A DNA stretch of 64,000 nucleotides. Source: Sphingomonadaceae bacterium (GTDB lineage: Bacteria; Pseudomonadota; Alphaproteobacteria; Sphingomonadales; Sphingomonadaceae). The notes under the pieces are model-generated. The model was not told the DNA's origin and did not search any database. It was given only the letters and a program-made list of their open reading frames with translations. Shown here in pieces: positions 32,416-42,937 of this stretch (its first letter is position 1; every line of letters begins with the position of its first letter). Location of the stretch: the NCBI GenBank assembly GCA_021300355.1, contig JAJTEF010000006.1:1-64000 (forward strand), given 5' to 3'. The translations under genes were made by a program, and so were the position numbers.

Positions 32416-33828
32416 TCAGTAGCTGTAGTACATGTCGAATTCGACTGGGCTTGGTGTCATTTCCCAACGGGCGACGTCTTCCATCTTCAATTCGATATAG
32501 CTGTCAATCTGGTCCTTCGAGAACACGTCACCCTTCAACAGGAAGTCGTGATCCGCGGCCAGGCACTCGAGAGCCTCACGCAGCGAACCGGCTACGGTTG
32601 GTACTTCAGCAAGCTCAGCTGGTGGCAAGTCATAGAGATTCTTGTCCATGGCGTCGCCAGGGTGAATCTTGTTCTGAATGCCGTCGAGGCCAGCCATGAA
32701 CAAAGCTGCATAGCACAGATATGGGTTCGCCATTGCATCGGGGAAGCGGACTTCAACGCGCTTGGCCTTGGCACCGGCACCATATGGAATACGGCATGAA
32801 GCCGAGCGGTTGCGCGCCGAATATGCGAGCAACACGGGCGCTTCGTAACCAGGTACCAGACGCTTGTAGCTGTTTGTGGTCGGGTTTGTGAATGCGTTCA
32901 CGGCCTTGGCATGCTTGATGATGCCGCCGATGAAATACAGGCACATGTCCGAAAGCCCGGCATAGCCGTCGCCTGCGAAAAGCGGGGTCTTGCCTTCCCA
33001 GATCGACAGGTGGGTGTGCATACCCGAACCATTGTCTTCCTTGATTGGCTTCGGCATGAACGTTGCGGTCTTGCCATATGCATGTGCGACCTGATGCACG
33101 ACATATTTGTAGATCTGCATACGGTCAGCGGTCTGTGTCAGCGTGCCGAACGTCAGGCCAAGCTCATGCTGGGCTGCGGCAACTTCATGGTGATGCTTAT
33201 CGCAAGGCAGGCCCATTTCGAGCATGGTCGAAACCATTTCGCCACGGATGTCGACTGCGCTGTCGACGGGCGCAACTGGGAAATAACCACCCTTTGCGCG
33301 GGGGCGATGCCCCATGTTGCCGCTTTCATATTTCGTGCCGGTGTTCGTTGGCAGTTCAATATCGTCGATCTTGTAATATGACGTGTTGTAGCTGTTTTCG
33401 AAACGCACATCGTCGAACATGAAGAACTCGGCTTCTGGACCGACATAGACGGTGTCGCCGATGCCTGTGGTTTTCAAATATGCTTCAGCGCGCTTTGCGG
33501 TCGAGCGCGGGTCGCGGCTGTACAGTTCGCCCGTTGATGGCTCGACGATATCGCAGAAGATGATCATCATTGGCGTTGCGGAGAATGGATCTACGTACAC
33601 GGCATCAAGATCAGGCTTCAGGATCATGTCGGATTCGTTGATGGCTTTCCAGCCTTCGATGGACGAACCGTCAAACATCAGGCCATCTTCCAACTCGTCT
33701 TCGCCGATCACGCCAGCGCACATGGTCAGATGCTGCCATTTGCCCTTGGGATCAGTGAAACGGACATCGACCCACTCGATCTCTTCATCTTTGATGCGCT
33801 TGATAATGTCCTTAGCTGAGGTACCCAT
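32416..33828 (-). CDS. glnA: Glutamine synthetase type I
   Basis: A 470-residue GSI-beta type enzyme forming glutamine from glutamate and ammonia; dodecamer. The start is [18 protein letters not shown] with [12 protein letters not shown]. The metal site EAEFFMFDD and the [10 protein letters not shown] loop are intact. The adenylylation tyrosine is in NLYDLPPAE near residue 398. It is regulated by GlnB/GlnE adenylylation. glnB lies directly upstream (47-base gap), so the two form glnBA as in many alphaproteobacteria, starting at a sigma-54-like promoter. Confidence 0.98.
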   Translation of the reverse strand: MGTSAKDIIKRIKDEEIEWVDVRFTDPKGKWQHLTMCAGVIGEDELEDGLMFDGSSIEGWKAINESDMILKPDLDAVYVDPFSATPMMIIFCDIVEPSTGELYSRDPRSTAKRAEAYLKTTGIGDTVYVGPEAEFFMFDDVRFENSYNTSYYKIDDIELPTNTGTKYESGNMGHRPRAKGGYFPVAPVDSAVDIRGEMVSTMLEMGLPCDKHHHEVAAAQHELGLTFGTLTQTADRMQIYKYVVHQVAHAYGKTATFMPKPIKEDNGSGMHTHLSIWEGKTPLFAGDGYAGLSDMCLYFIGGIIKHAKAVNAFTNPTTNSYKRLVPGYEAPVLLAYSARNRSASCRIPYGAGAKAKRVEVRFPDAMANPYLCYAALFMAGLDGIQNKIHPGDAMDKNLYDLPPAELAEVPTVAGSLREALECLAADHDFLLKGDVFSKDQIDSYIELKMEDVARWEMTPSPVEFDMYYSY

Positions 33829-33875
33829 TCTACTTTCCTTCTTTGGCTTGTCTTTTTTGGATATTTTGGATTTTT

Positions 33876-34292
<417 letters not shown>

Positions 34293-34339
34293 AAATTGAC
34301 CAACACCAAAACGCGTTATTTTTGCCCGTTTGGCCAATA

Positions 34340-34366
34340 GCATCTGCCTAAATTTTAGGCAGATGC
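34340..34366. repeat. Perfect 13-bp inverted repeat between PQQ dehydrogenase and glnB
   Basis: GCATCTGCCTAAA and TTTAGGCAGATGC flank one base. It lies 23 bases after the minus-strand PQQ gene and ahead of the glnB promoter. No T-run follows. It may end or stabilise the upstream transcript, or be an operator. Confidence 0.55.
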
Positions 34367-34388
34367 CAGATTCATGGGCAGCAGTTTT

Positions 34389-36581
34389 TTACTTTGCTGC
34401 CTTTTTTGGTCCACCGCTCAATGCGGCATCATTTGCCTTTGCATAATGTGCACGGCTGACAACATAAGCGCGCATTTGCTCGGCTTCTTTCGCTGTTAAC
34501 ACGCTGCTAAAGCCGACCATACCATTGCCCTTCAATATGCCGTCAATCACAACCGATTTCCAGGTTGCGGCATCCGCAATCACACCAGATTTACGCAGGT
34601 CCGGCAGCACGCCGTTCCCGACCGCGCCGGGTCCGTGGCAGACCAGGCAATAGCGTTGGAAATTCGATCCCCCCGCAGCGATATCCGCTGGCGTGCCGAA
34701 TTGCGCAGGCGGTGCCCACACATAGGCTGGCGCTTTCGGTACGGGTGGCAACGTTGTTTTTCCGCCAAGCTTTAGAACGATCAGGCGGGGGATATTGGGA
34801 ACCGCAGCGCTGGTGGAGCCTGCATAACCCGATACGAGCGGGAACGCGCCGCCCTTGCTGGTCAGGAAGGCGACATATTGCTCGCCGCCCACCGTATAGG
34901 TCGATGGGCCGGACAACACGCCAGACTGTACGTTAAGGTTCAACAATTGCTTACCGCTATCCGCAGCATAAGCACGGAACTCGCCCATTGCCGTACCTTG
35001 GAAAACCAGATTTCCGGCGGTGGTCATCGTTCCGCCATTCCATGAGGCGGGATGATCTACGGTCCATTTTGCTTTGCCGGTCTTGGGGTCGAACGCGACA
35101 AGTTTCCCGGTCGTCGCCGCTTTCACAGCCTTCACGAAATTGATGTCATCGGGAAGGTCGGCCGTTGCCATCGCGCCGCCCACGTTGAAGCCCAGCGCCT
35201 TGCGCTCTTGTTCATTTGGCGCAACCGGCGGCAGATACGCGCCGCCAATGTACAATGCGGGAATGTAGACCAGTCCCGTTGCGGGGTTGAAGCTCATCGG
35301 GTGCCAGTTATGCGCACCCAGCGCCGAAGGGTTCGCCAAATACAGCTTGCCGGTTTTTTCATACCGCGCGGCAGGGTTTTCGATTGGCCGCCCCGTTTTC
35401 ATGTCATAGCCGGTTGCCCAGGTGATGCCGTCGATAAACGGGTTTGCTGACAACAACTTGCCGTTCAGCCGATCAATGGTGAAGAAAAAGCCGTTCTTCG
35501 GCGCGTGGTACAGAACTTTGCGTTCTTTGCCGCCGCGGGTTTCCGTCGCCAATATGATCGGCTGGGTCGCAGTGTAATCCCAGCTTTCGGCTGGCGTTTC
35601 CTGATAATGCCAGACATATTCGCCCGTGTCGGGTTTGAGCGCGACGATGGACGACAGGAACAGATTGTCGCCTTCGCCATTGGAACGGATACCATGGTTC
35701 CACGGGTTTCCGTTGCCGACGCCAAGGTACAATTGGTCGAGCTCGGCATCATAGACGATTGCGTCCCACACGGTGCCGCCGCCGCCACTTTCGCGCCAGT
35801 CACCCTTTTTGGGCTTGGAACTCCATGTTTTGTTTGCCGCCGTTTTTAAGATCTTGTCGCTCGCGGCATTGTCTGGCTCGCCCTTGGGATTGGGCGTGGT
35901 GTAAAAACGCCATGCCTGCTTGCCGGTCGCGGCGTCATATGCGGTTACATAACCGCGCGCGCCGAACTCTGCGCCGCCAAAGCCAATAACCACCTTGTCC
36001 TTTACGACCCGTGGCACCCCTGTGATGGTGCCGTTGGATTTGAGATCAAGCGTTTGGACACTCCACAATTGCTTGCCCGTGGCGGCGTCCAGGGAAATCA
36101 AACGTCCATCGATGGTTCCAACAAAAACGCTGCCTTTCCAGAACGCAACGCCACGGTTGACCACGTCGCAGCAGGCTTTGACGCCGCGCGCTTTGTCGAC
36201 TTCGGGATCGAAGCTCCACAATGGTTTGCCGGTTTTGGCGTCATAAGAAAATACTTTGGACCAGGCGGTCGAGATGAACATTTTGCCGTCGACAACCACT
36301 GGTGTTGCTTCCTGGCCGCGCGCATCGGGCAAGTCAGCGAACCAGGCAATACCCAGATCCTGCACATTGCTGTCGTTAATTTGGGTAAGCGGGCTGTGCC
36401 GTTGCTCATTATAATTGAAGCCAGTCATCGCCCAGTTTGAGCCATCGCCGCCGGTTTTCAGATAATCTCCGTTAATCTTAGCGAATGCAGGCACATCGGT
36501 CGGGCCTGCTATTTTTTGGCAAGAACCCAATAATAATGTCGCGCCAGCAAATGCGGCTGCGAACCAAAGTTTATTCTTCAT
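34389..36581 (-). CDS. PQQ-dependent quinohemoprotein dehydrogenase, lipoprotein
   Basis: A 730-residue type II quinohemoprotein. The signal peptide ends in LLGSC (C21 lipobox), so it is a lipoprotein. An eight-bladed beta-propeller binds PQQ; the vicinal disulfide is KACCDVV, and the catalytic aspartate is in ETPAESWDYT. After the propeller a c-type cytochrome domain (from about 640) has CLVCH and a later GNGMVGF methionine as axial ligand. It oxidises alcohols or aldehydes and passes electrons to the respiratory chain. No PQQ synthesis genes are in the window. The substrate is not predictable. Confidence 0.92.
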   Translation of the reverse strand: MKNKLWFAAAFAGATLLLGSCQKIAGPTDVPAFAKINGDYLKTGGDGSNWAMTGFNYNEQRHSPLTQINDSNVQDLGIAWFADLPDARGQEATPVVVDGKMFISTAWSKVFSYDAKTGKPLWSFDPEVDKARGVKACCDVVNRGVAFWKGSVFVGTIDGRLISLDAATGKQLWSVQTLDLKSNGTITGVPRVVKDKVVIGFGGAEFGARGYVTAYDAATGKQAWRFYTTPNPKGEPDNAASDKILKTAANKTWSSKPKKGDWRESGGGGTVWDAIVYDAELDQLYLGVGNGNPWNHGIRSNGEGDNLFLSSIVALKPDTGEYVWHYQETPAESWDYTATQPIILATETRGGKERKVLYHAPKNGFFFTIDRLNGKLLSANPFIDGITWATGYDMKTGRPIENPAARYEKTGKLYLANPSALGAHNWHPMSFNPATGLVYIPALYIGGAYLPPVAPNEQERKALGFNVGGAMATADLPDDINFVKAVKAATTGKLVAFDPKTGKAKWTVDHPASWNGGTMTTAGNLVFQGTAMGEFRAYAADSGKQLLNLNVQSGVLSGPSTYTVGGEQYVAFLTSKGGAFPLVSGYAGSTSAAVPNIPRLIVLKLGGKTTLPPVPKAPAYVWAPPAQFGTPADIAAGGSNFQRYCLVCHGPGAVGNGVLPDLRKSGVIADAATWKSVVIDGILKGNGMVGFSSVLTAKEAEQMRAYVVSRAHYAKANDAALSGGPKKAAK

Positions 36582-36652
36582 ATTTTTCTCCCCCTCGACG
36601 GAAAGGCTATGCCCTCGAATAGGCTTCGTCCAGTGGGAATTTAACTGACGGG

Positions 36653-37318
36653 TTAAATTTTCTTTTTTATGGCGCTTTCCATCTCGGTTGCGGCCTTTTC
36701 ATAGACGCGTGCGCGGAGGCTTGAGAGTATTGCATCAGGTGCATTTGCCGGCGTTCCGCCGCTAAACGGTGGTGCTGGGTCATATTCCAGCGCGAGTTGG
36801 ATGGTGCGCGCAACATCTTCGCCTGCAATGTCTGAAATCAGTTCAAGCGCAAAGTCGATGCCTGACGTGACGCCGCCTGCAGTCACCAAATTGCCGTCGC
36901 GAACAACCCGCGCGGGGCGATGTGTTGCGCCAAACATCGGCAACAAATGCGTATATGCCCAGTGGCATGTCGCTTCTTTGCCGCGCAGCAAATCGGCCGC
37001 GCCCAATATGAAGGCACCGGTGCACACGCTGGTGATATATTGCGCGCCGCGTGCTTGCGTGCGGACGAAATCGACGATCTGCGCATCAGCAATTGCGTCG
37101 CGGACACCATGGCCGCCCGGCACGCAGATTATGTCCGCCTGCGGGCAGTCTGCAAAACTGGACCTAGGGAGAATAGAAAATCCGCTATCGGTGGTAACCG
37201 CCGCGCCCGTTTTGCTGACGACATGAACATCCGCGCCCGGCAATCGCGACAGGAATTGCACCGGCCCTGTGAAATCGAGTTGCGTGACATTGTCGAAGAG
37301 AACGAAGACGATATTCAT
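36653..37318 (-). CDS. DJ-1/PfpI family protein, isonitrile-hydratase-like
   Basis: A 221-residue protein with the nucleophile elbow ITSVCTGAFILGAADLL (catalytic Cys near 99) followed by ATCHW. LFDNVTQLDFTGPVQ at the N-terminus and VTAGGVTSGIDFALEL are typical of isocyanide hydratase and related transcription-regulator-like DJ-1 proteins. There is no AraC domain. It lies 71 bases after the PQQ gene start on the same strand and ends against the thiolase terminator. The isonitrile activity is a family-level guess. Confidence 0.75.
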   Translation of the reverse strand: MNIVFVLFDNVTQLDFTGPVQFLSRLPGADVHVVSKTGAAVTTDSGFSILPRSSFADCPQADIICVPGGHGVRDAIADAQIVDFVRTQARGAQYITSVCTGAFILGAADLLRGKEATCHWAYTHLLPMFGATHRPARVVRDGNLVTAGGVTSGIDFALELISDIAGEDVARTIQLALEYDPAPPFSGGTPANAPDAILSSLRARVYEKAATEMESAIKKKI

Positions 37319-37343
37319 GCCGTCTGCTTAACCTGCACGCGGC

Positions 37344-37379
37344 AAAAAACAAAGGGCCGCCGGATTTCTCCGACGGCCC
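37344..37379 (-). terminator. Rho-independent terminator after thiolase
   Basis: GGGCCG and CGGCCC arms plus an inner CGGA/TCCG pair (one mismatch between) are followed on the minus strand by TTTGTTTTTT. It sits 22 bases past the thiolase stop. Confidence 0.87.
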
Positions 37380-37400
37380 AAAGGTCGCAAATTGTATCGA

Positions 37401-38588
37401 TCAGATAAGTTCGATCGCCAAAGCCGTCGCTTCGCCGCCGCCGATGCACAGCGATGCCAGGCCGCGTGTCTTGCCATGGCGCTGAAGCGCGGCGACCAAG
37501 GTTGTGATGATCCGCGCACCCGATGCACCAATGGGATGGCCCAATGCCGTGGCGCCGCCATGAACGTTAATCTTGTCATGCGCTATGCCCAGATCGTGCA
37601 TCGCAAACATCGCGACGCAGGCAAATGCTTCATTTACTTCGAACAGGTCAACGTCCGCGATGGTCCAGCCAGCCTTGGCCAAGCATGTGTTGATAGCACC
37701 GACCGGAGCGGTGGTGAATGCTGATGGCTCCTGCGCGTGCGCCGCGTGCGCGACGATACGCGCAATCGGTTTTTGCCCATTGGCGTCGGCGACCGATTGG
37801 CGGGATAGCACCAGTGCAGCAGCACCATCCGAGATCGACGAGCTGGTGGCGGCCGTGATTGTGCCGTCCTTTGCAAAGGCTGGCTTGAGCGTTGGAATCT
37901 TGTCGGGCATGCCTTTGCTAGGTTGTTCGTCGGTGTCGATGATCACGTCGCCCTTACGTGTGGCAACGGTCACCGGAACGATTTCCGCTTTGAACGCGCC
38001 GTCTGCAATCGCGCTTTGCGCGCGGCGTAACGATTCAAGGGCGTATGCGTCCTGCCCTTCGCGCGTCAGCTTATAATCGTCTGCGGTGTCTTGCGCGAAC
38101 GTGCCCATGGCACGGCCCGCTTCATATGCGTCTTCCAGTCCATCAAGGAACATATGGTCATAAGCGGTGTCGTGCCCGATGCGTGCGCCACTGCGATGCT
38201 TTTTGAGCAAATAAGGCGCGTTGGTCATGCTTTCCATGCCGCCGGCGATGACATAATCGACTGAGCCAGCGGCGAGTGCCTCGCTGCCCATGATGACGGT
38301 CTGCATGCCCGAACCGCAAACCTTGTTCACCGTCGTTGCTTGCACAGATTTGGGCAGGCCCGCTTTAATCGCGGCCTGACGGGCAGGGGCTTGGCCGAGG
38401 CCTGCTGGCAACACACAACCCATGTAAATGCGCTCAATCGCCGCGCCATCGACACCAGCGCGTTCAACCGCGGCCTTCACCGCAGTCGCGCCAAGGTCGG
38501 TCGCAGAAACGTCAGCCAACGCCCCTTGCATGGCCCCCATTGGGGTGCGGGCGTAGGACAGGATGACGACAGGATCGGCGTTGCGCAT
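37401..38588 (-). CDS. Acetyl-CoA C-acetyltransferase (biosynthetic-type thiolase)
   Basis: A 395-residue thiolase II. The acyl-accepting cysteine is in VNKVCGSGMQTV (C90 region). The catalytic histidine is in GGATALGHPIGASGAR and the second cysteine in LCIGGGEA. It condenses two acetyl-CoA to acetoacetyl-CoA, feeding polyhydroxyalkanoate, ketone or isoprenoid routes, or works in reverse. No phaB or phaC is adjacent; the acyl-CoA ligase gene upstream is 83 bases away. Confidence 0.95.
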   Translation of the reverse strand: MRNADPVVILSYARTPMGAMQGALADVSATDLGATAVKAAVERAGVDGAAIERIYMGCVLPAGLGQAPARQAAIKAGLPKSVQATTVNKVCGSGMQTVIMGSEALAAGSVDYVIAGGMESMTNAPYLLKKHRSGARIGHDTAYDHMFLDGLEDAYEAGRAMGTFAQDTADDYKLTREGQDAYALESLRRAQSAIADGAFKAEIVPVTVATRKGDVIIDTDEQPSKGMPDKIPTLKPAFAKDGTITAATSSSISDGAAALVLSRQSVADANGQKPIARIVAHAAHAQEPSAFTTAPVGAINTCLAKAGWTIADVDLFEVNEAFACVAMFAMHDLGIAHDKINVHGGATALGHPIGASGARIITTLVAALQRHGKTRGLASLCIGGGEATALAIELI

Positions 38589-38671
38589 GGGAGATTCCTT
38601 TAATTTTGATTTGCCGCCTTATAGTGCGGCGCAGCATCAAAAACAAATGTGAATCAGCCCAGTTTGCTGCG

Positions 38672-40408
38672 TTAGAACAAGGCCTTCAAATCGCGTTTCA
38701 GGATTTTGCCATTGGCGTTGCGCGGCAGGGTATCCTGCGTGAAGATGATCTTCACGGGCACTTTGAATTTTGCCAATCGTGCGCTGACATATTCGCGAAG
38801 TTCATCCTCGCTTGCGGTCATGCCGGGCGCCAGATGGACTACAGCCGCGGGTTCTTCGCCCAGTGTCTGGTGCGGAATGCCAATCAGTGCGGCATCGGTG
38901 ACCGCGGGATGTTCATACAAGATATTCTCGACTTCCGACGAATAGATATTCTCGCCGCCGCGAATGATCATGTCTTTGGCGCGATCAACGATGAAGCAGA
39001 AGCCTTCATCATCGACGCGGGCAAGATCGCCTGTGCGCACCCAGCCATCGACAAACGTCTGTGCGGTGGCGTCCGGGCGGTTCCAATAGCCTTTGACGAT
39101 TTGCGGGCCGCGTGCCCACAATTCACCGACTTCGCCAACAGGCAATTCAACCTGGCCATCCTCTGACATGATTTTCACGTCCGAGACTGCAACGGCCGGA
39201 CCACAGCTGTCGGGACGATTCAGATAATCTTCGGCAACATGCGAGGTGACCGTTGCCATGGTTTCGGTCATGCCCCAGCCATTGCCGGGGAATGCGCCGA
39301 ATATTTCGTAGATCTTGCTGACGAGCTCTGGCGCGGATGGTGCACCGCCATAGCTTATCGCGTCGATTGAGCTGAGGTCATATTTCTCGCGGTCGGGGTG
39401 CTCGATTAACTGCCAAGCGATGAACGGCACGCCGCCCGTGGCGTTGATCTTTTCGCGCTCAATAATCTCGAATGCCTTCACCGTATCCCATTTGTGGAGG
39501 AGTACGATCTTATGCCCTGCTTGAATCGTCGGAATCATCGACGCGGAACATGCGGTGACATGGAACATTGGAATGACAAGCAGGCTCGCCCTTATGCTGG
39601 GTTCGGGCAAAGGCTCACCCCGGCGCAGCATAGTCGCAGCGCCAGAATAGGCGCTGGAAAAGCCATTGGTCAGCAGGTTGCGGTGCGAACCCAAGGCGCC
39701 CTTTGGCTTTCCGGTCGTCCCGCTGGTGTAGAAAATGGTAGCCGCATCATCTGGCGCAATCGCGACATCAGGCAACGGTAGGTCAGCCAAATCGGCGTAA
39801 TTTTTGGGGCTGCCAATGATGCTTTCGAGCGTGATGGCGGGCTCGGCCATTGCCGCTGTCCCCGCGCGTGCGACCATGACATGCGCGAGCGCCGGCATCT
39901 CTGCTTTATAGGGCGATATGCGGTCCCAACGTTCCGCGTCGCAGATCAGAACCGCTGCACCCGAATCGGCCAAACCAAAGGCAAGCTCTTCGCCCGTCCA
40001 CCATGCATTTAACGGCACAACAATCGCGCCCGTCACTGCGGCCGCAAAAAAGGCGACTGGCCATTCAGGCAGGTTGCGCATGGCAAGGGCAACGCGGTCG
40101 CCCTTTTTTACGCCGCGTGCTTGCAGCGCATGCGCGAGGGTCGCCACCGCGCGGTGCCAAGCTGCGTAAGCGACGCGTTCATCCTCATACACCACAAATT
40201 CGCGGTCGCCGAATGACGCATTGGCGTGCGCGGCCAGTACCGCGAGATTTGGCAGTGCGTTTTTCCAGACGCGCGTTGGCACACCTTCAATCTCGGCCGT
40301 TTCCATTTCGAACGGCATGCCAGGTGCACATAATGCATCCTTTACTTGATCTCGCGTCATGACGGGCCAACCCGCAGGTGGCGTCCACTTTTTACCGGCC
40401 TCGATCAT
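38672..40408 (-). CDS. Class I adenylate-forming acyl-CoA synthetase
   Basis: A 578-residue ANL-superfamily ligase. The P-loop-like motif TIFYTSGTTGKPKGALGSHRN is near residue 225. GWGMTETMATVTSH and the hinge GWVRTGDLARVDDEGFCFIVDRAKDMIIRGGENIYSSEVE follow, and the acetylated lysine motif PRNANGKILKRDL is at the C-terminus. It activates a carboxylic acid (fatty or aromatic) to a CoA thioester. The gene is divergent from the aldehyde dehydrogenase, and the thiolase gene lies downstream; a shared degradative pathway is plausible. Confidence 0.9.
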   Translation of the reverse strand: MIEAGKKWTPPAGWPVMTRDQVKDALCAPGMPFEMETAEIEGVPTRVWKNALPNLAVLAAHANASFGDREFVVYEDERVAYAAWHRAVATLAHALQARGVKKGDRVALAMRNLPEWPVAFFAAAVTGAIVVPLNAWWTGEELAFGLADSGAAVLICDAERWDRISPYKAEMPALAHVMVARAGTAAMAEPAITLESIIGSPKNYADLADLPLPDVAIAPDDAATIFYTSGTTGKPKGALGSHRNLLTNGFSSAYSGAATMLRRGEPLPEPSIRASLLVIPMFHVTACSASMIPTIQAGHKIVLLHKWDTVKAFEIIEREKINATGGVPFIAWQLIEHPDREKYDLSSIDAISYGGAPSAPELVSKIYEIFGAFPGNGWGMTETMATVTSHVAEDYLNRPDSCGPAVAVSDVKIMSEDGQVELPVGEVGELWARGPQIVKGYWNRPDATAQTFVDGWVRTGDLARVDDEGFCFIVDRAKDMIIRGGENIYSSEVENILYEHPAVTDAALIGIPHQTLGEEPAAVVHLAPGMTASEDELREYVSARLAKFKVPVKIIFTQDTLPRNANGKILKRDLKALF

Positions 40409-40527
40409 GTTCTCTCCAATATACGCGTCATGCTTTTTGCATGTTGAACATGTCGATACGCCAAAATGGTTTTCATTTGCAACGCTTCACGCTAGCAATT
40501 CATCAACGGGTTAAATGGAGAGAGAAA

Positions 40528-41949
40528 ATGACCGCAAATATGCAGACTGTGCTCGAAAAGCAGCGCGCAGCATTTACCGCAGCTATGCCAGAATCGATGT
40601 CGGTCCGCCGTGACCGTATCGACCGCGCGATTGCGATGTTGATCGATCATGCGGAGGATTTCGCAAAGGCCGTTTCTGCTGATTTCGGGCATCGTAGCCG
40701 CGAACAAACGCTGCTGACCGACATCATGCCTTCTGTGAGCGCGATGAAACATGCCAAGAAGCATTTTGAAAGCTGGGCAAAAGGTGAAAAGCGCAAGCCA
40801 ACATTCCCACTTGGTCTGCTCGGTGCCAAGGCCGAAGTCGTTTACCAACCAAAGGGCGTTGTCGGCGTTGTTGCGCCATGGAACTTCCCCGTTGGTATGG
40901 TGATGGTCCCGATGGCAGGTATTCTCGCCGCCGGTAACCGCGCGATGATCAAGCCATCGGAATTCACCGAGCGCGTGTCGGCGTTGTTCGAAGAGCTCGT
41001 GCCAAAATATTTCGCTGAAGAGGAAATGGCCGTTTTCAATGGCGGCGCTGAAGTCGGCATGGCGTTTTCAAAGCTGGCATTCGACCATATGATATTCACC
41101 GGCGCGACGGGCGTGGGCAAGCATATCATGCGCGCCGCAGCGGACAATCTCGTGCCCGTGACGCTTGAGCTTGGCGGCAAATCACCGACCATCATTGGCC
41201 GAAGCGCCGACACGAAAAAGGCGGGCGAGCGTATTGCCCTGGGCAAGATGATGAACGCGGGCCAAATCTGCCTCGCGCCCGATTATTTGATGGTGCCCGA
41301 CGACCAAGAGCATGATGTCATCGCGGCGGTGAAGGCTGGCGCAATCGCGCAATATCCCACTTTGCTGCACAATGACGATTACACCTCGGTTGTGAATGGC
41401 CGAAATTATGAGCGGCTTCAGGGCTATCTGGACGATGCGCGTGAAAAGGGCGCTGAACTCATCGAAATCAACCCTGCGGACGAGGATTTTGTCGGATCAA
41501 ACGGCAACAAGATGCCGCTGACGATTGTCCGCAATGTCACCGATGACATGAAGGTGATGCAGGAAGAAATCTTCGGACCGATTCTGCCCGTCATGACTTA
41601 TTCGTCGATGGATGAGGCGATTGATTATGTGAATGCACATCATCGTCCGCTTGGCCTATATTATTTCGGAACGGACAAGGCGGAAGAAGAACGCGTCTTG
41701 TCGCGGACCGTCTCTGGCGGCGTAACGATCAACGACGTCGTCTTCCACAATGCGATGGAAGATCTGCCCTTTGGTGGAGTCGGGCCTTCGGGCATGGGCA
41801 ATTATCACGGCGCAGACGGGTTCAAAACCTTCAGCCATATGCGTGCGGTCTATCGTCAGACCGGCGTCGATGTTGCTGGAATTGGCGGATTCAAGGCGCC
41901 TTATGGCAAAGCGACGCTGAAGACACTCGCTAAGGAACTTAAGAAATAA
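40528..41949 (+). CDS. Coniferyl-aldehyde-type aldehyde dehydrogenase
   Basis: A 473-residue NAD(P)-dependent aldehyde dehydrogenase. The N-terminus AFTAAMPESMSVRRDRIDRAI resembles the CalB (coniferyl aldehyde dehydrogenase) branch. The catalytic residues are E in LELGGKSPTI and C in NAGQICLAPDY. FNGGAEVGMAF is the cofactor region. The ATG at 40528 has GGAGAGAG before it; the upstream ATG at 40378 adds a non-family leader. It is divergent from the acyl-CoA ligase, whose product class it could supply. Terminator-like hairpin follows. Confidence 0.88.
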   Translation: MTANMQTVLEKQRAAFTAAMPESMSVRRDRIDRAIAMLIDHAEDFAKAVSADFGHRSREQTLLTDIMPSVSAMKHAKKHFESWAKGEKRKPTFPLGLLGAKAEVVYQPKGVVGVVAPWNFPVGMVMVPMAGILAAGNRAMIKPSEFTERVSALFEELVPKYFAEEEMAVFNGGAEVGMAFSKLAFDHMIFTGATGVGKHIMRAAADNLVPVTLELGGKSPTIIGRSADTKKAGERIALGKMMNAGQICLAPDYLMVPDDQEHDVIAAVKAGAIAQYPTLLHNDDYTSVVNGRNYERLQGYLDDAREKGAELIEINPADEDFVGSNGNKMPLTIVRNVTDDMKVMQEEIFGPILPVMTYSSMDEAIDYVNAHHRPLGLYYFGTDKAEEERVLSRTVSGGVTINDVVFHNAMEDLPFGGVGPSGMGNYHGADGFKTFSHMRAVYRQTGVDVAGIGGFKAPYGKATLKTLAKELKK

Positions 41950-41967
41950 GGATGCGCTTGCATCGGG

Positions 41968-41995
41968 GCGGAGGCTCGGTTAGAGGAGCCTCCGC
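41968..41995 (+). terminator. Terminator-like hairpin after aldehyde dehydrogenase
   Basis: GCGGAGGCTC and GAGCCTCCGC pair perfectly (10 bp) over an 8-base loop, 18 bases after the stop. The T-tract is weak (TTCAA). Confidence 0.6.
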
Positions 41996-42023
41996 TTCAA
42001 CGGGTTCGCCCTGACGAAGATGT

Positions 42024-42107
42024 GCCCCAGTGGTGGAATGGTAGACGCGCTGGATTCAAAATCCTGTTCCGAAAGGAGTGCCCGTTCGAGTCGGGCCTGG
42101 GGCACCA
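42024..42107 (+). tRNA. tRNA-Leu (anticodon CAA)
   Basis: Acceptor stem GCCCCAG pairs with CTGGGGC, then A and an encoded CCA. The D-arm has the AATGGTAGACGCG shape and the T-arm GTTCGAGTC. The anticodon at 42057-42059 reads CAA, between two U and A neighbours, and a long variable arm (TGTTCCGAAAGGAGTG) marks a class II tRNA. One position in the anticodon stem (T-T) is unpaired. Confidence 0.95.
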
Positions 42108-42169
42108 CCATATTTTCTCAGACAGCTTGAAATCCGTTGGTCCGCAGTGCGATGCGGTATCGCTGTCAA

Positions 42170-42892
42170 TCAGAATCTGATCATGATCCGCCGCGCAAGT
42201 GCGGGCGATATCGAATACACAAGCCGAAGCAGCTTCACCATGCCGACATTCGCCTCAGGCGCGTTTGTCGCAATGGCATCAACGATTTCTGCGGCACATT
42301 CCTTTGCCGACATCTTTTTGCCATTCACGCGGCCGCGCGTCATTGCGGTGTCGACGACCGGCGGCAATGCTTCAATGACATGAACCTTGGTATCACGCAG
42401 ATTGTGCCGCAGTGATTGGGTAAAGCTTCTGAGGCCCGCTTTGGTCGCGCAATAGACTGGACCGCCCGCGCGCGGGGCAATGGCGAGGCCTGAGGTGACA
42501 TTCACAATCGACGCCTCGGGCCGCTGAAGCAAGCCGGGTAACAAGTGCCCAATCAGGTGCAACGGCGCGTTGAGGTTCAGGAAGATCGCCTGATCAGTGA
42601 GCGCCAGATCAAGCGGCTCGCCGGGACCGAAATTACCGCTCATTCCTGCATTGTTGATCAGGATGTCCAATTCGCGCCCTGCGAGCGCGGCAGCAAGCTT
42701 CGCGCAGCCCGCAGCATTGGAAAGGTCTGCCTTTATCGCCTCCAATCCCTCTTGCCGTGCAGAGGCAAGCACGTCGTCGCGGCGACCGCAGACGATGACG
42801 TTGGCGCCTTTCGCCATCATTTGGCGTGCTATTTCCAAACCGATGCCGTCGGTCCCACCCGTAACCAATGCAGTTTTGCCCTTAAGTTCCAT
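42170..42892 (-). CDS. Short-chain dehydrogenase/reductase
   Basis: A 240-residue classical SDR. The cofactor motif is TGGTDGIG (residues 11-18), NNAG is near 84, and the catalytic YCATK follows a VNVTSG serine. The basic residue after the cofactor strand (CGRRDD) suggests NADP(H). The C-terminus (LVYSISPALARRIMIRF) is hydrophobic and basic, perhaps membrane-touching. It resembles DltE-like SDRs. It lies 45 bases after the quinone oxidoreductase gene on the same strand, so probably co-transcribed. Substrate unknown. Confidence 0.88.
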   Translation of the reverse strand: MELKGKTALVTGGTDGIGLEIARQMMAKGANVIVCGRRDDVLASARQEGLEAIKADLSNAAGCAKLAAALAGRELDILINNAGMSGNFGPGEPLDLALTDQAIFLNLNAPLHLIGHLLPGLLQRPEASIVNVTSGLAIAPRAGGPVYCATKAGLRSFTQSLRHNLRDTKVHVIEALPPVVDTAMTRGRVNGKKMSAKECAAEIVDAIATNAPEANVGMVKLLRLVYSISPALARRIMIRF

Positions 42893-42937
42893 AAATCCCC
42901 CCTCAATATTGTCCGAAATTAACCTTGCCCTGCATTG

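Noticed and set aside
34377-34401. GGCAGCA/TGCTGCC hairpin followed by T-run on the plus strand
   Set aside because: It overlaps the end of the PQQ gene, no plus-strand gene ends there, and the sequence is explained by the coding end (KKAAK).
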